A stretch of DNA of 64,000 bases from Cheilinus undulatus (Eukaryota > Chordata > Actinopteri > Labriformes > Labridae), in the NCBI RefSeq assembly GCF_018320785.1, contig NC_054875.1:33361157-33425156 (forward strand), in the 5' to 3' direction. Within the stretch, counting starts at the first letter, position 1. Every line of letters begins with the position of its first letter. Below are positions 1 through 11,200 of the stretch, in pieces. Under the pieces are notes generated by a model, which did not search any database, had not been told where the DNA came from, and was given only the letters and a program-made list of their open reading frames with translations. A program made the position numbers and the translations under genes.

Positions 1-1249
1 AGTATCCCTTTAAGGTCTAAGGTATAAAATCTCAGATTTAGATTTTTTTTTCCTAAAATTTCTAGATTTGTGGTGTCCACTGAATATGGCAGCAACTGCC
101 ATTTGACTTTTTTTTTTAATCAACAAATGCTATCTTATGTTTTTTTTATGTTTTGTTTTGTTTCTTTTGCAGGGAAAAACAGTGTACATTCATGTACATT
201 CCAAGGATGTATGCTTGACATGAACCTTCTTTTATCGATATCATTATTTCACTTCTTGATCGACATGCACTATGAATATCCAGTATCTACCAAAACTTTG
301 CAAAACTAATGCAGCCTTTTAAAAAAAAATTAAGACTCAGTAGGGAGTTTTCCAGGAGAAAACAGTAGGTTGGTAGGCGACTTTTGTCTGTGTTTGTGAA
401 TAAAAAGGAAAAACAACAAAAGTAATAATAATTGAAAACAATAATATTTTATAATAATAATAATAATAATAATGATACCAAATTTCATCCAGAAAAGTTC
501 AATGATAATGACTAAGGCAAATTAAAGGTCATATTTAAACATTTCAGTGATTAATGTGATCACAAATAAAGTGCCCAGAGTGCATAAAATACATTTAAAA
601 TAAAGCTTTTTACTCAAAATCAGGAACAGAAACCCCCAGACCCCCTGAGGTCTGGGCTGTGCCTTAATAGACCCAACGGCGTCCTTATATATTTTCACTT
701 TGAAGACATCTCAAATCATCAACACTGAATTCCTTTTCTAACATTTTAAGAAAAAAAATCCTAGGCCAACATTCGTGAGTAAACCTCAGTAACTTTCTCA
801 ACTTTCTCAGAGGTGATGAAGAAGAGGTGCTGGGGGTGTGGAGGCACCAAATTTGAATCTCGGCAAGGGCACTAACATGGCTAGAGCCGGCCCTGCTTTA
901 CATTTTAATTAAAGTATGGGCCAAGAAGGCGCTAAGCAGACATAAATCTTTAGGTAATCCTTTTTACCCGTTATTATGATAAGTTCATGTGTGAAATCTT
1001 ACCAAATGTCTGGTTGATGTAGCATTCAAACATTGAATCAATCTGAACCATCATATTTTCATAATATGGCGTTTAAGTTTAATTTTAAGCTTTTTTCAGT
1101 GTGTACAGTGTGAATGGATAAGCTGTGAGCTGATGCGGTAAACTTTTGACGTGCTGTTTTTAGGCTCCTATCTCTTTAAGAGAGGTCACCTGGGAGGGGG
1201 ACAGGTGTGAGCCGCTGTAACATCATGTTAACCCGGGACAGGAGATACT
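1..1249. other. Intergenic sequence upstream of zhx3
   Basis: No coding exon is recognisable. The stretch is AT-rich and holds a short ATA/ATT microsatellite around 436-472 and a small palindrome around 631-658 (CCCAGACC paired with GGTCTGGG). Open frames here are short and lack vertebrate protein motifs. Confidence 0.5.
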
Positions 1250-1670
1250 TCTGCTCCCCTCTAAAAAACTTCACCACGACTCCCGTGTGCTGTTAGGTCA
1301 AAGTCATGATGGTATGTCTGACTCACTTCTGCTCTGTGCACGGCAGAGCTCGAGCTCTTCACGCCAACTCCACCGTCAGTGACGTCTGCGTCACGTGTCC
1401 GTCTCTTCCCTCGGTACGTCCGTCGTATTTTCCTCCCCTCCACTGCCTGCTTCAACACTGAGAGCCACTCGAAATAAACAAGCGAAAAAAGGGGTCGTAG
1501 AAGGGACCGGTCTCGCTCCTGTGTCACGCGTATCACCAGCCGATGGACAGAGGGGGCTTACACCTATAAGTTACCATCAGTAAAGCCCAACCTCCCGTCA
1601 GTCTGAGCCCATATCATTGTAAACTTTTTTAAACCCTCCGCCGCATACACTGCGCTCCGACAAAAGCGAG
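1250..1670 (+). promoter_or_regulatory. zhx3: Probable zhx3 promoter and 5' UTR exon
   Basis: This stretch is clearly richer in G+C and CpG than its surroundings. It holds an E-box (CACGTG, 1392-1397) and a CRE-like TGACGTC (1380-1386). It ends in a strong splice donor, GAG|GTGAGT, at 1670/1671. The simplest reading is a CpG-type promoter feeding a non-coding first exon of zhx3, spliced to the acceptor before the coding exon at 7338/7339. The transcription start cannot be fixed from sequence, and other 5' exons may exist within 1671-7338. Confidence 0.5.
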
Positions 1671-4600
1671 GTGAGTGTGGTTTTCTGATACACCTTTTCA
1701 CAAGTGTTTCACCTTTCCCAAACTTGTGTGCGAGCTATTGTGGAGGCTTACCTTTGCGGGCTGCGCTTTGGCTCAGCAGTGCTGGCCAGCTGCATGTCGC
1801 CTGCTTAAAATGGCGACAGCCAACGGGGGGAGAGAGAGGAGTTCTTTTGGGCTAGGGGCTTGCCGTCCTCTCAACTCTGAATTTGCTCCGATGTTAAAAA
1901 CCTGTCATATAGGCAAGCCCATTAAGTTGGGGCTCACTCCTCCTAACTTGAGCGGAAGATGAACACGCATCATTTTCGTTAATGTTTGACGCTGCTGCGC
2001 TCAGGGACTAGAGCTACAGTCATACCACTTTGTCTTGAGGTTATATCTCAGAATATCTCTGTCAAATCAAGCTTTTGACAACAGACATGTTCATTTAAAA
2101 CTATTAAGTTGTCAGTGTTTTATTTTAAAGCCATAGCGTTACGATATTTTTTGTCAGCATCCGGCAAATTCCCCCACTTCTTCTATTATGAATGAAGACG
2201 TTAAATCACTTTCACCTAGTATCAAATAACGACTGAACTTGCTTTTTATAATCACCCTTCGAATATAAGAAGTTAATATGGTTATCAACAGCCTCGTGTC
2301 AGTAGACCTATTATTATAGGTTAGTGTGTCTGTAGGCTGTGCTTCAATGCAGCAACACTTGATAGAAACCATAAACAGAGTCTAGGCTATTTTCCACATT
2401 GCCCAACAGTCTGTTATGAGTTTGCAAGCTGTTGTTGCCTTGGTTATTTATCATGTCAGTGTTGTCATGAGTGTGTGACTCCAGGGATTAGAGCAAAGCT
2501 TTCCCAGACAGCTAGTTTGTGTCTGATGTGTCCACGTGAGTCCCAGGCATAGACAAGCAGCTTAATCCAGCTATCTATTTATCAGTGTTCACCTTAAACT
2601 GTCTGTAAAGGACAGGCTCCATGTTATTGATCTTAACTATACAAAAGGAAATCACTTAGTTTCAGCTTTGATATGAACAGTGATGCATGCCAGATGTTAT
2701 TCATAGCATTATAAAGTTTGTTGACATTAGGATTATTCTCAATATAATAGTGTAATTATGCCATGAGTTCACTGTTTGAGCTGTGTTGATGCTAGAGCTC
2801 AATGGATGTACACTGAATAGTAGCACTCACCCTTCCAGTCACCTCCTCCCTTCCACCCCTATTTCTCCCCCTTTCTGTCCATCAGTTGCAGGTTTGAAGC
2901 AGAATCAGGGTTAGATGCTTAGCATGAAGGGGTTTATCACCTCCAACCCAAATGAAATGTGTATATTTCTCTTTCCTTAGCAGTCTGTTGTTTGTTAGGC
3001 TTTCTTCATTTAGAAGATGAGCATACCAGAGTGTCTCAGAACTCATTTAAATGTCTTTGCGGCAGCAAGTTTCATCTCCTCTCTGTAATGACAATTTGTT
3101 TCCAGATCTCCTCCAAGAATGACCGCAAAAACCGACTCAGCTGCTGCTTCAGAGCCTTTTCTCGCAATCTTCTGGGCAAAGCAGCGCGATCCAATCACAC
3201 ATCCAGACAGAGTGAGCAGGTTCGGGTCAGCAGCAATAGCAGCCTCTTGCTCTGCTTGGCTGGGTAACAGCTTGTTAAGTCAGCCATTTTAGGTTGGACA
3301 GCACAGAGCATGGTGCTCCGCCATTTTTTTCTCTCCCTCCCCTCTCAGCAACCCAGTTTTAATGCATGCACTGGCAGTGGCCACAGCAATGCAGCCATCT
3401 GCAACCCACAGAGCCATCCGCTGCCTGACCTAAGATCAGCCCAGGAGTAGAGACACAGGCACTGAGGGTTTGATTGTAATGATTGAAATCATGCTCATGA
3501 GAAGTCTATTTAAACAAAAGGTGTAGCTGTGACCGTCAGTGAAGGTATGACTGAGTGGAGTTGATCTAGAGGTTAGTTGGAGCCATGTCTGGCTAAGATG
3601 GGAGCACATTAAGTCACTGCCAATGTGTTTGTGTATAAGGTAGGGAGAGAAAATGGCGAGGGATTTCAGTTTGGGCACAATAAAGGGAAAAAACACAACA
3701 GGGTTTTGGCAGAGAGGTTCATGTTTTGGTGCAGGCTTAATAATTAGCTTCAGTTCACTCAGGAATACAGGTACTCCATCTGATTGCATCTTCCAGATTT
3801 CTCAGCCTTGGTTATGCATCCATGCCTGTGTCTTCTACAGTGAGAACAGAGGCCCCTGCAGGCCTCAGGCCCCTGTAGACCAAACACAAGTGCCACTGAG
3901 AGTAAAGAAGAGAGCTGAAGCTGAGGGAGATGCCTGGACAGGGTCTCACACACTGAATGAACAGGAAGAGACATCAGCAGCCAATAGAGTGACTTGGTGA
4001 CGGCGACCACACCTAGCCTGGAGACATCAACACCGCGTGAGAGAGGCACTGAAATAGGAGCAGGGCAGGGACTCTCCAAATACCACTCACAGGGGTGTGT
4101 GGAACAAACAAGGCCGACCAGAGCCAGGGACTGGATGGCATAGGAGATGTGTGCACGCTGGTGTAGGCCTGAGTGTTTACCCACACGCATGTGCTTTAGA
4201 GAACCGAGCTGGTGGGAGAGAGAAAGAGAGATAGAGCGAGGGAGGGGGGATAGGAGGTGGTTGCCATGGGGACAGTAACACACCAGTGGCGCTGCCGACC
4301 TGTCTCCCTGGGCCAAACTTGCTGGGAGAGGGAGGAGAAGAAGGAACGGAGGGAGGGGAAGCAGAGGGCTCAGAGACGGCTGGAGAAGGAGGGGGAGAGG
4401 GAGGAAAGAGGAAGCAAGAAATGGAGCAAACTGCTTCTGTTGTACACCTTTTTACAAACAACACGTAGAATATTAACGTTACACCTGTATTCTCAGCTAG
4501 GTGAGAGGAGGAACATGCAGCTATGCTATGCAGCCAAACTGGCATACACCTAGCGCGTGTGCTATTATTGGCCTGCACTCAGAGGATATAACCCAGGCCT

Positions 4601-4814
4601 AGACAAGAGTCAGACCAGGGGATAAAAGGAGGTCACACCGTGCTGGGCCAATGATGAGGCCTACATAATATAGGTTTTGAATCAGGAGGATGAAAACATT
4701 GTCTTTGTGTGTCACTGGCAGATCTCTGACGCTCACAAACAGGAAAAAACTGGCAGCCTCACTACCTCAGTAAACAAGCCTCACACAGGCATGCAGGCAG
4801 CCACCCCCGCACGC

Positions 4815-4861
<47 letters not shown>

Positions 4862-7338
4862 CACGAGCACTCAAGCGCCCCCACCCACCCCACCTCCCTT
4901 CTCTCTACTCTCAATCTCACAGGAAACCCACACATGCAAACGCTGACACACATAGACACATCAGCACAGGGTCGGCCAACGTATGTGCAACATCGAATTA
5001 AAGTTTCTGGCCGATGAGTCGACAGCGTTGCTGAGACATGAGCTGCCAATTCCGTCCTGCCAATAATAGCTTGACTTGTGCATTGTGTCACTCTCACCTG
5101 TGCAAGGCCTCTGGGTGTTTGCTGGTAGCTGCCCTTGTTCAGACACAACTTTTGTCTGCAGATGTGCTTGCACAGTTCTGGTTTTGTGGCTTTTTGAATG
5201 CAATCAGTGTGAAAGGTTGATTGTGTAGCCAAAGATATGCACAAACATGATTCAATACTGCAAGAGAACTTGAGTTTTGGGTTCATTTTGGTGAAGTTGT
5301 TGGCATGAAATGCATGTAAGGGCACATGCAGAGACAGAAGCTGAACTTCAAGTTGTGTCCACTGACTGAAGAGCTCTGGTTGGAACATTCCAGGCTTTGC
5401 AGTGCAGCTAAGAGGGAGGGAGGGGAGGAAGGACTGTGTGATTCTAGTTAGGAGCAAGAAGGGGGCGTTGAAGTGCGGGGGTTAGCTGGATGGGTTGGTG
5501 TCGGGGGGTATCGGAAGAAAAAATTCCACCCTGAAACACCTCAGTGCTTCCTCCACGACTGTTAACACCCCTCCTCACCCCAAACCGGCTGCCCATCCCC
5601 CACCAACCTCTACCGTTCAGCTCTCCTTCTCCTCTCCTCTCCTCTGCCCACCCACACCCAACAGCACCACGTGATGGATGGCTGAAACTGCCCACCCATA
5701 AGCCTTTGTGTTGGTCATGTGACCAGCCTGCCTTGGCAGAGCCGTGCCCCCTGATGCATAACTGAATGGCAAGGGAAAAGGAGGGGTGCACCACAGCACT
5801 TACTGAAGGGCAGTTACTCTCTCTAGGGGGTGCAGGGGGGAATAAGGGGCATCACGTTCCCTGAACAGTAGCAAACTTCATTAGCCTGTTAACCCCTCAC
5901 AGACCTCTCTTAAAACAGACAAAGATGACCACCTTGATATCAGCCCAATTGAGCTTTTATTATAACTTAATGATGCTGTTTACATTTGGTTTAAACTTGA
6001 AAATTAAAAAAGTTGGCCAGTGATGGCGACTGACAACAACCTGCAGTTACTAAAATCCCTAGAGCGACTCAAAATAGAACTGAAGTCAAAGGCTTTCACC
6101 TTTAATGAACTTGTGTGTGAAAATCTGTAACACCCCAGTCCTGTGAGGGTTAACCGGGCCATGAGCTAATGTACCGTGACCTGCAAGGCTGTATTTGAGT
6201 ACAAAAGAAGTTACACATGGCTTGAGAGAACTGGCTTTGTTGTGTGATGACACTGACTTGGAGTATGATGCGTACCTGACAGCAACAGGGCAGCATTGTG
6301 CACAAAGAATATATGTTTTGTCTCAAACTAGTCCTTGACAACTTTGAAATTTTCATGGGAATCCTCTGTTTGTGCATAGATTATTTCACATTTAGCCTGC
6401 CGACCAAAAGCCTGGGTTTGGTTTCAGTTGCAAGGGAGGTATCTTTGCAAAAGGAGGGGCTGGATTTTAAAAGGTTTTAAGGTTTTCCTGTTGAACTTTC
6501 TGGCTGCTCCAAGATTGAGGTGTAATGTTGGTGCAGAGTGATCTGGAGGGTGATTGTCCTCAAGCTGTTCTCCAATACTTTATCACTACCTCTGTGGAAG
6601 GAAGGGCGGGAGCGGAGGAAAAAGGGAGGTGAAACTACTCCACAGGAAGCTTTGCCATTTTGAAGAGAAGAGATGTTGAATAGAAAATCCAGAGATTATT
6701 GCTCTTACTCTGTTTCTATCTGTGCGTCCCTTTCGGCGAAAACACCATTTTTCATCGGATCCTCTGTCAAACCACCTACTACGACAACTATAAAATAGAA
6801 CCTATCGATTACAATTGAAAATTTTGTGCTAATTTCCATTTAGGTGTGCAGTGAAGCTGCATAGGCCGAGTTGGAAGAAAATACAGAATGTGCTCTCTCT
6901 GTGGGGGTGTGTCTGAACGAGGGGAAGTGAGACGGAGTTGCATGGGGGAGGGGAAAGAAGGGGGTAGGACAGGAGCTCTCCCAAAAAGCCTTTGGTGAAG
7001 AAGCAGACTGAGCTTGTTTGAACACCACTCATAAAAGACATATCCTTGAGTTTCATGGAGCAAGAGAGATGGGGAGAAGACTTTTAGATTAGAGACTTCA
7101 AAACAACATCAGGTATCCTTTTGCAAGGTCTTATCATGACTTTTTTTTTTTTTTTTTTTTTTACCTGTAAGCATCCAGTAGTGCATTATTTTTTGTCCAA
7201 CTGAAAGGAAAAAAGCTTGCTTTCTCTATTTGTATCCTATTCAAGATTAAATGTAAAAATTCTGTCTCGAAACAAATTCTCTCCAAGCATTCACAGATGT
7301 ACAGTTTTGCATATTGACATGTTCTCTTCCATTTTCAG
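1671..7338 (+). other. zhx3: zhx3 5' intron (inferred)
   Basis: No protein-coding exon is evident. It contains a purine-rich GA stretch (about 4200-4430), a CA microsatellite (about 4819-4864) and a 22-nt T run (7141-7162). The boundaries are the donor at 1671 and a pyrimidine tract plus AG ending at 7338. Additional non-coding exons or an alternative promoter inside it cannot be excluded. Confidence 0.45.
4819..4864. repeat. (CA)n microsatellite
   Basis: About 21 uninterrupted CA units, in the inferred zhx3 5' intron. Confidence 0.97.
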
Positions 7339-7378
7339 ATTTTCCTTCACAACTCCTGCAAGAACCACAAGTGGACCC

Positions 7379-7423
7379 ATGGACATGATGTGCTGTCCTC
7401 CCTTCTTCAGCCCTGGTCTATAG
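7379..7423 (+). other. Upstream ORF in the zhx3 leader
   Basis: If transcription enters through the acceptor at 7338, the 5' UTR holds an ATG at 7379 opening a 14-codon frame (MDMMCCPPFFSPGL) that stops at 7423, 78 nt before the zhx3 ATG. It could lower translation of the main frame. Its use is inferred. Confidence 0.4.
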
Positions 7424-7501
7424 TCATCTACAGACGACCTTTTTTCTCACTCATTTTGTACACGAGCCATTTGACCATCCTGCCCCACTTTGTGGTCAAC
7501 C

Positions 7502-8233
7502 ATGGCCAGCAAGAGGAAGTCAACGATTCCTTGTATGATCCCGAGCAAGATCGCCCGCCCAATAGAGGAGGTTGAACGGGACTCCCCTGTCTCTTTGAGT
7601 CAGTCAAGGATTTCAAGTGGGGGCAGGCATAGCCCCCTCGATCCAGGAGATTCTTACAAACCAGACACAGGGGACGCTGTAAAAGACAGCGCTGGCACTT
7701 ACACCTGCAAGCCTTGCAACTTTGAAACCCACGACCTTAACTTGTTCTTGGATCATGTGTACTCTGGGCACCCTGACTTCCGTGCGGACCCCAGCTTCTT
7801 TTGTGTTAACTGCGGGGTTTCTGCACCCAAGTTCGAGGGGCTGGCCCTGCATAATGCCAGGGTTCACCCAAGCACACTGAACACGACTTTGCAGCTGAGA
7901 AAGAGGGACAGGAGAGTAGTAGTGGAGCAGAATCTGGTGAGTGGGGGGGACAGCGAGATTTCCATCACAAAAACCCCGATTATGAGGATGCTGAAGGGGA
8001 AATCGGAACCTAAACGGATAGTTGTGTCGCACACAGTCTCAGATGAACCTTCTTTAGACCCACACTCTATCTCTGCCTCGAAGGAAAGCGAGAGAAAAGA
8101 CACTGCACCAGTGACTGTCACTCATGTTCCCACAATTGTCCACAATGGGACGACAAAGGTCACTCTTCCCTCGGCAATCCAGATAGTCAACGGCTCTGGA
8201 GCGTTACCGATGCTGAAGACTCCAATCACACAG
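7502..8233 (+). CDS. zhx3: zhx3 coding exon 1
   Basis: Encodes residues 1-244: the MASKRKST start, both zinc fingers and the ITKTPIM motif common to ZHX proteins. It is exactly 244 codons (phase 0) and ends CACACAG|GTTGGT. The exon probably begins at 7339 with 163 nt of leader. Confidence 0.95.
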
Positions 8234-11200
8234 GTTGGTGGTAGATCTTGGTTTCTCTTTGTTTGTATTTTTGATATGACTGAATCTGATTCTTGTCAAT
8301 CACTTTCCTACAGGTGGTATCAGTGGTTCAAAACAGAAGCTTTAATCAATCAGCATCAGTTACAGCCTCATCAAATGCTTCCTCTACTCCTTCGCCTTCT
8401 TCCTCCAAAAATCTCCCCAAGGTAGATGCTTCGATTTATATTTGTGTATGTTTTTTTTGGGTGATTTCAAATAGTTTTAGAACCTACTGCTCATTTTCTC
8501 CTTTTTCCTCCAAGGTGATGATTCCTTTGAGCAGCATCCCTACCTACAGTGCCTCTATGGATTCCTCTTCCTTCTTGAAGACCTCCTTTAGTAAGTTCCC
8601 ATACCCCACCAAGGCTGAGCTCTGCTACCTGACCGTGGTCACAAAGTTCCCAGAGGAGCAAATCAAGATCTGGTTCACTGCACAGAGACTCAAACAAGGC
8701 ATCAGCTGGTCACCTGAGGAGATTGAAGAGGCACGGAGGAAGATGTTCAATACCATCATTCAGACTACACCCGCCAGCTCACAGAACCAGAGTCACTGCA
8801 GCCCTGCTCAACACACTATCACAGTCCTGCCCGCCTCACTGGGGGCTGCTGGGATCCCTCACATCCTGCAGGGCTCTCTCGTCAGTCAGGGAGGGGTAAT
8901 TGTCACGCAGCCGGTAATGGCGAATGGCATCCAGGTTAGCAGTGCTCCTGTGGCCTTGGCTGTGACACCCAAGCCCCAGGCAGCAGCTCGCCCCATGATG
9001 CAGGCCCGTCCTGCTGCGGCTCTGGTGGCAGACAAAGGTGTCAGCATGGTGGTGGGGACAGTGGGCAGCAGCAACACTGGCAGCAACATTGTTAGCAGTA
9101 ACAGTAGTAGGAGTGGTGGAGGAGGAGTTGTTACTACGAGCAGTCAAGGTAGTGTCATCAACCTTAGTGTTGGAAGCAGTAACCATAGTAAGGGGAGCAG
9201 TGTCAATGGAAAACACAGAGGGGCCAGTGCAGACTGCAATGACAAGAGCAATAGTAATGTTAGCAGCCATGCTAATGCTAAAAACACTGATAGCAGCAAA
9301 GCCAACAACACCAGCACTGTGCAGAGTAAGAACACAGAGAATAAAACCAGCACAGACAGAAAGTCTAATAACAATCACAGCAGAGCAGGCAGTGATGGAC
9401 AGAAGAGCAAAAGTACCGATGGAAGCAGCGACAAAAACAACCCAACCAGCACAAGCACAGACGACGTAGAGCCCCCCATGAGTGACTCTCCAACCATCAA
9501 ACTGGAGGATGCCCCTTCCCCTGCATCAAAGTCCTCCTCCCCAGCTCCTTCGAGCAGCACGTCCGGCTCTCGGACTCCCGTTAACTCATTTCTGGACCCA
9601 AGTTTCTTCAAGGGCAAGAAGTCTCAGGAGCAGCTCACTGCTCTGAAGGACAGCTTTCAGGTCAGCCAGTTCCCCGACCAAGAAGAGGTGGACCGCCTCA
9701 TCGCTCTGACCGGGCTCACAGTGCGAGAAGTCCGCAAGTGGTTCAGTGACAAGCGCTATCACTATCGCAACATCAAGGGTTCACGCACTACAGGTGGACA
9801 GAGCAAATCACGCTCGGCAGGGGAAGCAGGGAACGGTTCTAGCACACCAGGGAGTGGCGCTGCTGGCAGTGCCAATCCAGTTGATCTGTCTGACAGCGGC
9901 AGCAGCTCTGGTTCAAAAACGCCCCAGCACACCTCTGCACCCTTGAGTCCAACTGCATCACAGACCCCCACATCTCCCACTACACCATCCCGCCGACATA
10001 CCAGAGCTCCTTCACCTGATTTCACAGCTATACGCTACAAGGAGAGAGAACCACATCAGGTGAGATCCTGCATAAGAATGCTAAGCAGGGTTCTATGGTC
10101 AGCAAATTTTATCATGCAGAAAATGTGTGTATCATTGTCTATCTTCTCTTCTTATAATGGTTAAAACATACACATGATCATTATTTCAGTCTGACAGAAT
10201 CAGACAGCTGGGTTTAGGTCTTCTTTTCTTTTTGCACGAGAAGCCTGAGTTAATTGAGAAGTTCAAATTCAGCCTTGTGGTACCTGATATCTCAACTATT
10301 CCTTAAAAGTTAACCAAAGAAAGATAGGGTATGTTGAGCTCGCTTTGCGGTATACCCCCTAGTTAACATCACATACGTACAAAAACAGATCGTTTATTCT
10401 TCTTCCCACTGGAATGGTTTAATGCTTTTGTTATTCTTTGTTTCTCCTTCAAGCATCTAAAAGTAAAGACAAAGATAAACAGTGCCTGCTGGGTGTTGAA
10501 GTATTAAAAGTCTAAAAATCTGTGTAGAAAAAAATTAAGACTTTTAAAAAGTATTTAAAAATCTTGAATGCAAAACCATAAAGTCATAAATTTTGTAGCT
10601 GCATTCACTTTTTGTATTATCAAGAGGTTGTAGGCTAGTTTTTCTGCCTTTATTTTTACATTTAGTTTTAAGTAGAATTTAAATTCCGATGGAACTCCAC
10701 CAGATCCGGTGCCAGTCTGCATACTTCATAATGTTTACATTTTTATCTTACAAATTGAAGATGCAATGGTGTCTTAAAGTAAATTGAGAGATTCTTGAAA
10801 ATGTCTTTAAAAAATGAAATTTGATGATCAGTTTTCTGTATATACTTTGACTTAGATCAGGGACATAAAAACAGAGTTTCAAAGAAGCATGCCCATGAAT
10901 TCCCCTGCATTCTCAGTTTTTGACCTCAGTATTTCTGAAACCCTGTAAAACTGATGAGATTTTGGATGAATGGGAATTTGCATGCTTCTTAAACTGTTAA
11001 AATCTAATCAAGTGTAGTTGTCTGGTTTTAAACCAAAATAGATCTAATTGCTCTTACTTTGAGCCAAATGTAAATTAGAATCCAGTATAAAAATCTTGTT
11101 TTAAGAAACAAAAGGCAAAAATAAGATATTACACAAACAAACTTGGTTGGATTTAATTTTTTTCGATATTTACATTAACCACCACTAGCATTACAATCCT

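Noticed and set aside
838..900. Possible repeat around AGAGCCGGCCCTG
   Set aside because: It resembles a repeat fragment, but with no paired end or second copy in the window I could not support it.
3759..4316. 185-codon open frame on the - strand
   Set aside because: Low-complexity Ser/Pro/Leu composition caused by the purine-rich DNA; no recognised motif.
4762..5457. 231-codon open frame on the - strand
   Set aside because: It runs through the CA microsatellite (poly Cys-Val), has no start context or domain, and lies in the zhx3 5' intron.
7490..7501. Upstream extension of zhx3 (four codons before MASKRKST)
   Set aside because: It begins with TTG, not ATG; the conserved family start is the ATG at 7502.
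8836..9378. 180-codon antisense frame over zhx3
   Set aside because: A shadow of the Ser/Asn-rich coding repeat; the + strand frame is the homeobox protein.
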